DNA from: Scortum barcoo
Lineage: Eukaryota; Chordata; Actinopteri; Centrarchiformes; Terapontidae
DNA: 64,000 bases
Direction of reading: 5' to 3'
Assembly (NCBI GenBank): GCA_023238725.1
Contig: CM041541.1
Coordinates: 10,316,044-10,380,043 of the forward strand
Shown: positions 1 to 12,300 of the stretch, piece by piece
Position numbering within the stretch: position 1 is the stretch's first letter
Layout: each line of letters opens with the position of its first letter
Made by a program: the position numbers and the translations under genes
The notes under the pieces: model-generated
Seen by the model: only the letters and a program-made list of their open reading frames with translations
Told to the model about the DNA's origin: nothing
Databases searched by the model: none

Positions 1-300
1 TTAAACTTTATTGTCCATGGGTGATATGAATTAGAGCCAGTACAAACACTGTTAAAGAGACGCAGCGTGCCGGGGAGGAGTGTTTACATTATGCAGAGAT
101 ACTGTAGGTCGTGTTTTGGTGCAAATGTCGGCAGGAAATTGAATTTTGAGGGACAAAGAACAGCTGATAAAGATAAAAACGCTCCACTGCTGTAAATAAC
201 AAGCACATTCACTGCAGAATAAGAAGGTTTATGGGGATGAGAGAACTTGGAAAGAGGTTTTTTCTGAGTGTGCGTGTGCTTTTTCTGCAGAGTCACTCAC
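1..300. other. map2 intron (part)
   Basis: Sequence downstream of the second repeat exon on the minus strand. No exon for later repeats or the MAP2 C-terminus is present. An AATAAA hexamer reads on the minus strand at 12-7, but it lies in what must be an intron if the protein is completed, so it is not called as the gene's polyadenylation signal. Confidence 0.6.
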
Positions 301-393
301 GTTTCCTCCTCCTGCCGCGTGCTGGATTTTGTCCAGGGAGCCACATTTAGCCTGAACGTGGCTAAAGTCCAGTTTAACGCTCGGAATCATGAC
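301..393 (-). CDS. map2: map2 second exon-10-type tubulin-binding repeat exon
   Basis: A second 93-base exon, phase 0 at both ends, between GTTCACAG and GGAAAC|GTGAGT. It encodes 31 residues, VMIPSVKLDFSHVQAKCGS then LDKIQHAAGGGN. It shares the LDFSHVQxKCGS core with the preceding repeat exon but has AAGGG in place of PGGG, and its ends resemble repeat 4 (SVKLDF, GSLD, GGGN). Being a whole number of codons, it can be included together with, or instead of, the exon at 995-1087. The frame remains open at 301. Confidence 0.9.
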
Positions 394-3300
394 CTGTGAA
401 CGACAAGGTGACTTTTTTTCTTTTTCAGACAAACAGCAAACACTGAGGGCTTCTCAAACTGGATGGAGGAGGAAGGGGAGCTTAAAAATCCTGCCCCCTC
501 CCTGCTTTCCCCGCCCACAATAATCCGGTGAAAGCGTCCCAATTTTAAATCCATGACCTATCAATCTGTCAGCACTTACTTCAGTGCTGGGGCATTTGAA
601 TTGTGGCTGATCTAAAGCGAAGAGAACCGACTGAAGCCTTTTCTTGATGGAGTTTTTATGAGATAAAGACATTTATCAGAGAGCAGCGGCTGCACTTTTA
701 CTTTAATCCATCCAGTTTTGAACGTGGCCCAGCAGCTGGGAGCATTTCAGAAAGAGTTTAATTCCCAAGTGCAGCATCCAGTATTTGTACAAGTGCTGAG
801 GACAATAAATAAATGGATGGCACGGAGTAAAAACAACAAGTAGCACTAACAGGAGGGTATTGCACTTTGGAAATAAACCCCCAAACAGATGATCAGACAG
901 ATGAACATATAAAAGTAGCATGAGAGGGAGCCACAACAGCCCCGCTGAAAAGAGAAAAAAGGAGTGAGAGAGAGAAAAGAGAAGGAGTACATACATTGCC
1001 TCCTTTGGGCGTGTGCTTCAGATTATCCTTGGAGCCGCACTTTGACTGAACATGACTGAAGTCCAGCTTCTCGCTTAAAATTTGAACCTAAAAAAAAGTC
1101 GAATAAAAAAAAAAAAAAAACTATATGTGCCTGGTTTCACAAAAGTCATTCAAGTGTGCGATGAGCGATCCATGTGTCGTCACATGCATTTACGTGTATT
1201 TACATTCACAGTGCGTCTCTTTGTGCCAATGTACGGAGCTCTGAGAACACGATGGGTTTTATTGTTCTTTCCCAGTGTTTGTAATGTGATCACCGTCACT
1301 GCAGACATCACAGAGACATGATCCCGTGCTGGCCTCCCACCCACATACACTGCCACACTTAAAAAAAAAATTCAATCTTGAGTCAAAGAATTTTTCTCAG
1401 AGCTGCTGCGGAGGCAGAAATAATCTCACTGGCAATTTAAACTCAGAAGACAAAGCCAAAAAAAAACAGAGGTGTTAATTAATATTAAGACTCTGAGACC
1501 CACAAATTGAAAACAAATAAATAAACAGACAAGTGACTGAATAAATAAAGAGGAATACAGATATATATGTATGTACGTATATAAATATAGACACTTGACT
1601 GATGATTAATTGTGGTTTAATACAAACAGTGAGAGTATTTCTGCCTTGTGTACCAATTTGTGTTGTTTTGTAAAATAAAAAGAATAAAATAAGAGCCTGC
1701 TCTATTGTTCAGAGAGTGGATTTGAACACGGGGAGAAAAGAAAAAAGGGTTCGGGGGGAAAACACGCTGGAGCCTCCGTCTCCGGTCTTCACTGACCTGA
1801 CCCGGATTCTCCTGACAGACCTTCCTCCTACCTTCTCGGACACATGAATGTTCACACACTCACTGTTTTTGTCTTGTTTTTGTCTTTCATTTGCAGTCCT
1901 TACACTACCTGCTCTCCTCTACAGCTGTTACAGCACAGACAGCTGCAAGGTCAACCAATGACAGAGCAAAAAAATATATTCACACATTATTATTTATTAT
2001 TTTTGTTTCATATTTAAAGCGAAAGTAGCCTCTTCAGCCTCTGTGATGTTGTTATTTGCTGGTTTTCTTTATCTTCTATCATATTAATCTAAATATTTCA
2101 GTGTTTTGGTGAGTTGTTAAGATGAAACAAGCAAAATAAGTATGTCACCTCTTCTTCTTCCCTTTAATGGAAATAATGATCCATTACTACTGAAATATCA
2201 TAAATAACTTTAGAGGTGGTTCTATATTTAATGGGTTTAGATGGTGTTTAGGTATTATCCCCTAAAATTTGACTTCATAAAATGGTTTAACATGAATATA
2301 TCTCCATATCACTGAAGCTAATATCTCATTTTCATACTCATATTCTTTTTTTACATCCTTACATCAACTCTTTAGTCTGTCATTACACAGTTCCACAGAG
2401 CATGCTGTGCATCATCCAGCTTCATTAAAAATTTCTGCCCCTCTGTCACATTTCTCCCCAAAGAGGTAAGAGGAGCTGGCAAAACTACGATTACTCGCCT
2501 CCTCCTCCTCAATACAAGACCGGGGTTAATGAAAAGCCTCACCTCTGTATTAACTGCGGGAACATTAAGACTGTCTGTTGCCTTTGTTACGTGTGTGGTT
2601 TCGTGTCTAAGTCCATCAGCCGACCACACAGCTGTTACCCCACATTCACATTTGGCCACCTCGCAACTCTATTTTAAATTTTTATCATTCGATTCTTCAG
2701 TTCGAGGGAGGGGATCTGTGTTTTGTTTGCAACCTGAAAAGTAATGTGAGGTGACGTATTTTCATTCTGTGTCCTTGATGCAACTTCTCAATAAGTAATT
2801 CCACCTGCTTGTAATTATTAATACTCAGAGCCGAAGGGAAGATCCTGCACAGCGATGACGAAAGCAGATCCCCGGGGCGAGTGATACTGCAGGCTGACTG
2901 CTCCTCGAGAGGACTCTTAGTATATTTTTAAGAGGATAGTTGTTTTTAAATGTGCTCATAGGACTGACACGTGATCTGTTTGGCTCAGCCGAAAGCTGGT
3001 TTGAGGAATTTGAGAAAGGTAAGGAGTGAAGGAAGACAAAGGGAAAGTCACGGGAAGAGGCCGGAGGCGGCTGATGATGGATCATCCAGAGTGACGGAGA
3101 TGACAGCAGACAGGGAGAGGACAGTCAGAGGAAGTGACGGCGGCGGTTTAGAGGCAGTGTGGTAGTGAAGATGTGAAGAGAGATAGAGCATATTTTGTGA
3201 CATTTCTACAACTCACAGACAAATCAAAACCGGAGAAAACCTCTGTCTGAGCTCACGTTATCCTTCTCTTTTTACAGAAGCTGTTACTAATGTTTCTCTA

Positions 3301-6300
3301 ACCACAAATACATTTTTAAAGCCAGGAGGGAAAAGTTAACGGTCAAATATATGAGAAAATAATCCCTTTTACTTTGTTTTGATTCTTGCATCTGTGTATT
3401 TTCTTTTCTTTTATTGTATTGCATCTGTGAATAGTCGTGTATGGACATTCATGTTATAGCTATAATAAATCAAAGAACACCACATTTAAATATATAAAAG
3501 TCACTCTTATCAAAAAGAAACATGATATTAAATATAATACATTTAAGTTAAATGTAATTGAATTATTACTCTTGTCTGATTTGTAGGAAACAGAGAGGGA
3601 TTTTTTTATTCTCTATACTTTCTATTAGTCTTTTTCAGACAAAATTTTCATTTTAAAAGGTGTACAATAAATTTTTGTCCTTTGCTGCCCTCATGTGGCA
3701 GAAAGAGATACATGCATGACATTGTGAAAGTTTGAAGGACATCATGCAATTTGAAGTGAGTTAAATTTATTTCTTTGTGTCTTTCTCTTTGCTGTTAGAC
3801 TAATTGTGCAATAAATTCCTCTCTCTCTGTTTGCTGTAAAGATTTCCTGCCAGAGTTTCAGCACGTCCCCGTTACCTGTCCCCCTTTTGGCTGGTGCTTG
3901 AGGTTGGAGGTGGACCCAATCTTGGACTTTACATTCTTCAGGTCAGGCAGGGGCTGATTGAGAACCTTCAGCTGCCGCTGGGCGGAGGAAGGAGACTTGG
4001 GCGGGGTTCGGATCACCGCCACCTTCTTCTCCTGGTAGGCGCTGAAGGATTTGGGCGTGTGGCTGCCGGGGGTGCGTGAGCCAGGGGTGCGGCAGGAGTA
4101 GCTGGGGGGCGTGCCGGGCGTGACGGCAGAGGAGCCGGGGGTGGAGGCGCCGCTGCGGACTGACCGAGAACGTGCCGAGTCTGTGCCTTGAGAGAAGAAG
4201 AGACACTGCAGGGTTACAATGATGAGGAGAAGAAAGAAAAGCCTTCCTGGAGACAGAAAACACTACAGACTAAGAGAAAAAGGAAGAAGAAAGACACACG
4301 GAGGAGGAGAGAAAGACAAAAATAGAGACAAAAACATTAGCAGATGGATTGGAGTGTGATCCTTCATCTGGTTCTGATGGTGATGATAAGAAAACACTCA
4401 CGGAGCTGTCAAGGCTGCCCTGTTGGCAACAAATCTGCTCAGTTTCCACAAAACAAACAACTGACAATGTTTAACAAGGAGCGAGGAAGCAGACACAGAG
4501 AGCTGAATTCATTAAACGCTGGCGGCTTGTTGCTGGGATACTGGTGCAGGGCCAATAGGATTTAATCTTCCTGAATAAGAAGAGGACGCAGCGACCTGCT
4601 GTTTGTAGATCCCACCTGTTCCTCTGATGAGGCAACTGCAGATTTGACAAGGAAGAATTTAACACAGGTGAAAAATATTCTGAAAACTAAATGAAAAAGA
4701 CTGTGAAAACAGCCTTTTCTGACTAAAAATTAAGGTAATTTAAGTGTGAATGGATAGAAAAACCTGCAGCCACCATTTAGAGAGATGTGTGACCAAGATG
4801 AATAAATGAATGCTTTGCCAATGGATGATGCTCACTTTTACACAGAACTTAATCCTAAAAGACAAAAGCAAAATACAAACAATTTATTGTGATAAGGATG
4901 TTGATGAAGGGGGTGTGATGGGTCTAAAAGGAGCTACTAGGTGGTCTACCTGCCATACCAGGGGCTCTTCCAGACCTGCTGTCCGCTCTGGACTGGAACG
5001 CTTCAAGAGGGGAGAGGCAAAAGGAGGGAAAAAGAAACGGGGAGGGGGGGCAGAGAGGAGCAGGGCAGGAGGTGTAAGGTGGGAGGAGTTAAAATTCAAG
5101 AATATGATTAAAAAGAAAAGTGATTGAGGAGAGTCATTAGTGTAGTGCCGCTGTGAAGTTAATTTGGGAGGCAAACAAGCTGGAAGACTGTGTGTGTTTG
5201 TGTCTAAGTGTGTGTGTTTGTATGTATTCTTACAGGTTGGCCTGGAGGGGGTGCTGTTGTCTTCTTGCTCAGCAGCAGGGATGTGGCGTGTCAGAGATTT
5301 GGCAGGCCGGGGCAGGGACGACCTCTTCTCTGGGCTGCGGTATGCTCTCTCCTGAATGACCACACACACACACACACACACGATCAATACCTCGGCTCCG
5401 TCCCTTGCAGAGTACACGTTCGGGGCTCCAGCTACCTATCAATCCCTGTTTGCCTTTCACTTTACCTTCTCCGCCCATTTGTTAGGCAGAGGGGACGGGC
5501 GGGAACACGCAGAGGCGGGGCGGACCTCACAGAGCTCCGCCTCCACCAGAGGGCTCCGTTTAAGGCTACAGGCAGAGCCGGGCCGGGGGGGCTGGTGATT
5601 GGACGCCCGGCGCTGAACTGCCATCTTTAACAGAACAGCCCTCGTGGGGCTCTGGGCCGAGGCCGCGACAAGAGGCGGCAAAGCATGCAGGATGTTAGGA
5701 CGATGTGTGGGCAGGTGGGCGGAGGTGACAAAACAGATGAAGAAAGGAAAAAGTGAGACAGGATGGAGTGAAGATGGATGCATTTATGATGTTTTTGAAC
5801 GAATGAGTGAAGGAGAGACAAACTACATCCTACAGTATCTTCAGCTACTGTTAGTTGAGAATTTCAGTTTCAGTTGTATATTAACACATTTAGGTTATTA
5901 GGTTAGGTTAAGGTATTTTGTAAATCAAGACACTGAATGATCAACTTATAGAAGTGATGAAAAGTTTGGATAGATGGAGATGTTAATACAAAAGACATTA
6001 ATAAAAGGAAAATGTTTTTGGCAAGAGGGGTTAGAGATGAAAAATGAATTCTTGATATTTGCAGGAGCCCCCTTTCCTTTGCACTGGGCATTATAAATGT
6101 AAAACAACAAAATAGGAACATGACCCTGTCTGTCTACTCTCATTTTTATTTCTATACTCACAGTTTTCCTCTGTCGAGACTGGCACAAGGGCAGAGGCGG
6201 GCATGCAAGACAAAATGAATACGAACAGGCAGAAATAAAAAACACAAACTCTGACATGCATGAGATGGAAAAAAAAAGAAAATATCGGGTTTGTCATGCA

Positions 6301-9300
6301 AACAAGAAGAAGCCCCATGATGCAATACAGAGTTATATTCTAAAAATATGCAGAGACAAACGCTGACAAAATTAAAAAAAAGGTTTTTCAGATGTGATTG
6401 TGTGTGACATACTGGAAAAGAATCACTGGGAATAACTTCATCCCATGAAACTGAATGAAGTTGTAACAAAAATGAATGTAGTGAACGTTTTATCTCTTCC
6501 TCTTTACAGGCAAATGATGTGTGTTCATATTTACATACCATTCAAAAAGACTAAATTAAGATGTGATGAAAAACGAAACATTAAAAAAAAAAAGAAAAAT
6601 AGTGATGAATTTTGAAAAATAGGGAAAACTAAATCTATGCTAATGATTATCACATTGAATATGCTGATGATACTTACAGTGGTCCTCTCCCTGGACTGGT
6701 GGGCCACACTGAGGGGCTGGTGGCTTTCCACACCTGTAAAGAAAAAGTCCTGCTGTAATGATCTGAGTAAACCAGCGAGGGGAGACATTTGCGAGTGTGA
6801 AATTTCACATTGAACACACACACGCCCATAATGTACACTAATGTACAGGTTTGACTCTTCACAGCAGACACACCCAGATAATCAATGAAACACCCCCCTG
6901 CACATGTGAAGTAACACATCGCATTATTTTAGTCACAAATTTGACCTTTTCACACCAGCTGACCAAGTACGCGACCCTTGACATGCAGCCATTTCCAGAA
7001 AACATACACAAGTGACATTTTGCTATCAGAAACAGAAACCGGCGTAGCTTTACATTCACACATTAATAACCAATCACAGTTTACAATGGCACCAGTGAGC
7101 AGAAAAATAAACATGAGTATGAGGCCAAGTAGGAGTAAATATCCCGCTTTTGACATGGATAAAATTAAAACAAAGAAAATAAAAGACAAAGCAGTTGAGC
7201 TCATAAAAAAAGACCAAACATGATGTTTAAATATGGGTAAGCAGCACATGATGTTTGCCAGCTACATTGCACCTGCTTGATTCTTCGAAAAGCCATCAAT
7301 AGAGAGAGGGAAAAGTCATCAAAATATTTAATACCTATATGTTTGCAGCAACAATTCAAACCTGGAATTGTTTAATCTTTGATTTAATTTCCATTTAAAA
7401 AGTGTTAAATAAAGATTTCAGTATTTGAAAAGTCTTGTGGAAATGAATTTGTTTTGTTTTCTCAAGCTTACAGTTATTATTATTAAATGTCCAGTTCATG
7501 TGAAGCCAGTTTGGAAATAATACAGGGGGAGGTTGCAGAGCATACATTAAAATCTGGCAGCACTCTCTCTATCCACGGCGCTGATTTCCTGGTGAAAAGT
7601 GTTCACCTGTGGCCTTGCGTCTAGCAGAGCCGTGAAGCAGAGCGGGCCTAGGGTGTCTGGCCGCCGCTTTGGCTACACTCTTTCGAGATGGGGAGCGACT
7701 TTGGAGGGCTGACACCTTACTCTGGTCAGCCCTCCTCACGCCTACTAGCAAAGAGGAAAGACAGGATTATACCAACATGCAAACCTCAGTTAAATGTACT
7801 GCAGAGAGGCTAATCTGTGCTTAACATCAAGTTACATAAGTGATTTTGCTTAAGTATAAAATGCAAATGCACATAACAGTTTGCTCTGAGCTAAACATTA
7901 CTTCTTGAATACAGAATTGGAACCTTTTTTCTTCTTCATCTCCTCTCTTGGTGGATGGTGGCTGGGTACTTTGCGGTACACTTTACTCTCAGTGATGCCA
8001 GGGCGGCCCCTTCCTCTGCCAGGGGCCCGTTTAGCGGGTCTGTCCACCACAGGTGTACTGGTAGGACTCTGTGTCTGAGGAAGGGCTTCGATTTTCTCAG
8101 TCATGATACTTTTGTCCTCATCTGCAGTGGAGAGGGATTAAAAGAGGACTAATTCTCCATTTAGCCAGCTAGCTAGGAGCTTTCTTAAGTAAACAAGACA
8201 CATTATGATTAACTAGCAACAAGCGTCATGGTGTTAACTAGTTTTTGGTAGAAATATGTTAGATATACATTACATTTTTTTATACATTTATTTTACGAGT
8301 GATTTATTGATTAATTTTACAAGCTCAGGGTACCTTGTGAATCCATCCAGCCACTGTCTGTATCTAGGATGGAGACGTCCATGGTGGTTTCATCGTTAGC
8401 TGGCTGACTGGTCTGGTAGAGGACATCAGAGGTCTCTTCAACCTCCTGCCCAATCTCGATGTCTTTCACCTCCTCGTCCTCCTTCTCATCCATCCTCTTT
8501 TCCTCTTCTTCCACCATCTTCACCTCTTTCTCTTCACCTACCTGATCAGAACTAACTTCCTCCACTTTCTGCTCACCAGTTTGGTCCTTCTTTACCACCT
8601 CATCCTCCTCTTTCTTCTCTTCATCCCTATTTATTTGTGTTTCTTCTGCTACTTTATCTTCTCCCATCCCTTCATCTTTCCCACCTTCAGCTTCAGGTTG
8701 CTGTGGTAGATCGTGGTCAGAGCATGGAGATAAGTGTGAACTGTCTGTCGCAGGCTCCCCATCATCGCTGTTCTGGGCACTATGACTCCATTCTTCTGCT
8801 CCAGACTTAGGATCTTCTTCCACCATCTGATCGCCAACCATCAGCCTCACCTCCACTCTCTTTTGCTCTGATTTCCCAGCATCTTTGATTGGACTCTCTT
8901 CTGTTTGATCTGTCTTGCGGGGCACAGGTACTTCAGTTTCCTCCATCATCTCTTGAGGCTCTTCGGCAATCTCAATATCATCCTCATCATCTGCTTCCTC
9001 TTCTATTTGTGCTTGAGGTATAATGATGACTGGGGAGGATATTCGTGGCTTTGGCGGGTGTTTATCCAGAGTAACCTCCTGTAACTGGATCTGAACATCT
9101 TTCTCATTCATGGGCTTTTCAGCGCTTAAATCCTGAGCAGCTTTTGAGATCTCTTGTTTTTCTGTTCTTTCTAATGTTGTAGGTGTCCCATGTTCACTTT
9201 GTATCTTCTTGTCATCTTTATCTGATACTGAGGCTATGTCTTTGGTTTCCATTTTTGGTTCATCACTTCTTTCTTCTGATTCAGATTTCTGCATTTCTCC

Positions 9301-12300
9301 ATCTAACTCTCTCTCTGTCTTTTTATCATCAATCCTCTCAGGCTCTGGATCTTTGACCTCTGGTAAGACATCAGTCTTTGCCTTCTCTCCAGTAACTTGG
9401 GTTTCTGAGGGTGTTTCATCTGGGGACTTGGGGGTGGTGGGAGTCGGGGGAGCCTTACTTCCATTTTCCGAAAGACTGAAAGTAAAGGAATTGTCTGGAG
9501 GGATGGGAGAAGCCTCTCTGGAGGGGTCTTTTTCAACATCAACCTCAGGGATTGCTTGGATCTTTATGTCACCAGGCAGGCCACTCTCCAAACGAAACTC
9601 AGACAGTCTGTCTTTTGGAGAGGTCATTGGGATTCTTAGACGATCGGGTTTCACTCCACTTGTCACAGCCTTTTCAAGAATCAGGCTAGTCTTTACTGGT
9701 GAATCTTTCTTTTCAAACACTGTTTTTTGAGCACTATCAGGGATAATTCCTTTAGGATCTTCTTGTTGCTGTCCTTTTTGAACATCTTCAACTTCTGTCA
9801 TCCCAAGCTCCTCCTCAACTTCACTCTCCATGGAAGGAAAACGCTGGTGTGGAGAGTCCCCAGGACTGGGTACATCAGCAGGAGAAGGCATAGGTCCTGA
9901 GTACTCACTGAAGACACAGTAGCCCAGGTCCTCCAGAGGGCTGTCTCCTCCCACCACTCTTGGGGTTGGATCTCCCAAAGCGAGCTTGGCCAAGGAGCTC
10001 CCCACCAGAGCTGATACATTGGCAGGCACGGACTTTCGTCTCATGTGATCAAGCTCCCTCCTTTCTAATGATGGCCGTGGCAGGGCTCCAGCCAGGTCCA
10101 ACATTTCGGAGAGGCTACCTGAATGTTCAAATCTAGAATTGTGCTTATCAGAAGGTAAAGCCTTTTCTGCCTCGGTGGGGATATCTTTAGATGATTCAAT
10201 AGTAGTTGGGGTTATAGAGACAACTGGAGGAAACTGGTGTTGGCTCTCCACAGATGGTGTTGAAGGGTAAACCTCAGATTCATCAAAGCTTCCAGTGATT
10301 GGATGCAAACTCTCAGGGAAGGCCCTTGACCTCTCTTCCTTCACTGTCTGTCCTGCCGAAGACCCAACAGTAATGTTCAGAGAGAGGCTTCTTTGTTCTA
10401 GAGACATCTTACCAGCTTTTCTCTCTTGTTGCTCCTCCGGCTTCTGAATAATGCTTTCAGTATCCCCACTTAACTTTGCTTCTGCTGATGTGCTGAGTTC
10501 ATAATAGCTCTGGGATTCTGATGGCTCGTCTTTGTGGGTTTTTGAGGATGTCTCAAAGTAAGTTTTTGCCCCTAACTGGGGTTCTGCAAAAATATCTGAT
10601 GTGTCTTTCAACTCTGTACAGGGTTCTGGACTTGACTTAACAGTTTCTTGTCTTTGGCCCGCTTTTTTAATGTCAGTCACTGGCATCTCATGCAATCTAA
10701 TGTCACTGACACTATCTTGGCCCTCCTGATTTATCCCCTTAGCCGCCCCTTGTTTTTCCTTGTTTTCATCCACAGGTGCTCCTGACTTGACTGGGGAGAC
10801 AGTTTCCTCTTTGTCTTCCATCTTAGGATTTGATAGCTCCTCTGTCAGTAAAGGTTGTTTTGCTTCTTTTGCTGTGGACTCTGCAAGCACAAGGCTCTCA
10901 GCAGCATCTTTTCCTACATCCTTTCTGTCTGAGTTACCCTGCTCATTTGAGGGTGTGTCAGAGAGTTCTTCCTCTTTCACCGAGGGAGGAGGAGGATCAA
11001 TCAAGGTGAGATCTGCACCTTCAAGTGTTGCTCTTTCAACTGCTGACTGCTTCTGTTGTAGTGATGCCACTTGAGGTTCATCTTCTTTCAAAGCAGACTC
11101 ACACGATGCCTTACTGATGCATTCTTCTGGCTGGGCTGCGAGTTTGAAGGATACTGTACAGCTTTGTGCTGAGTCATATTAGCTAAAAGCTTTGCTTGAA
11201 GCATCCACAAAAGCTAGCCAATACAGTCAAGCCGAAGCTTTCTGCACACAGAAACAGTAGCTCTCCGTCAAGCAAAACACATAGCACAGTGTATTTTGCA
11301 GCAGGCCACAACAGCATGGGGGTGTGGGGGTTCACAGCACCTAAGATAGCGTGCAGAATTGGAATGATAGAATGATTTGCGTGATGTTAGATGTAAAAAA
11401 AATAAATGTACACAAAAATATTTGAATTCCTATTGCAATACATAAGGATTGATAAAAATGGTCAACCTGATGATAAAGAAAGATACTTTTATTTGATGTA
11501 ATTAACTCTTAATGGTGTCATTACTGCAAGTACGGGAACACAGCGGATGTAAATGAATCTTTATATTGCTTGGATAGAAATGTTTAAGTAAATTTATCAG
11601 GGATATCTTCTTGATTCAATTAGGCTTATAAATAAGGATGATGATAAATGTCCAATGAGGGTGGATTGTAATGCTCAAAGTGTGCTCTTAGTAACAATAG
11701 GAAAACAGAAATATCCTTTGATGGAAAATGAAAACAACATTGAAACTTAAATCAAGTGATATACAACAGACTTCAAATACATTCAGGACTGATCCATCAA
11801 GTACCCCTACAGGTGGGTGTACTCAAAACACCTTCTTGCACACAATATTCCAGCAAAACCCACATAAAAATATACAGACAACTATTTCTAGCAACACTTA
11901 AGTCTACAATGCTTGACAGTTTAGACAGTGATATTTGCATTTGCAATGTAGCTGGCAATACAAGTGCAGAAATGATCAACTACAATATGGTTGATCAGGT
12001 GTTCATATGTTGCTCCAATGAAAAGCAAATGGTTATGTTTTGCATGAAAAAGCACAAAATCAAAATGCTACATCACATCATTGTGCACATGGCAACTTCA
12101 GGTACTGAAGCAGAAGCTTAAAGATTTAATAGCAACAAAGCTGAAGGAAGGTTGGCAGCAAAGCCTGAGTTGCATCACAGTTTCAGTCAAGAGCAAACAG
12201 TCTTTGTACTCATTAATAGAGTACAAGAGGATCATACAAAATAGGCAATGGAAAGACATTCACTCCAACACACTTTCATAGCGAAAGGATACACAGTTCC

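Noticed and set aside
7..12. AATAAA on the minus strand at the window edge as the map2 polyadenylation signal
   Set aside because: The last repeats and C-terminal exon have not yet appeared, so this position must be intronic.
4940..4975. 26-base minus-strand segment with splice-like edges inside the map2 intron
   Set aside because: Its length would break the frame between two exons that already join correctly.
9209..9730. 173-codon open frame on the plus strand
   Set aside because: It is the antisense shadow of the map2 projection-domain exon.
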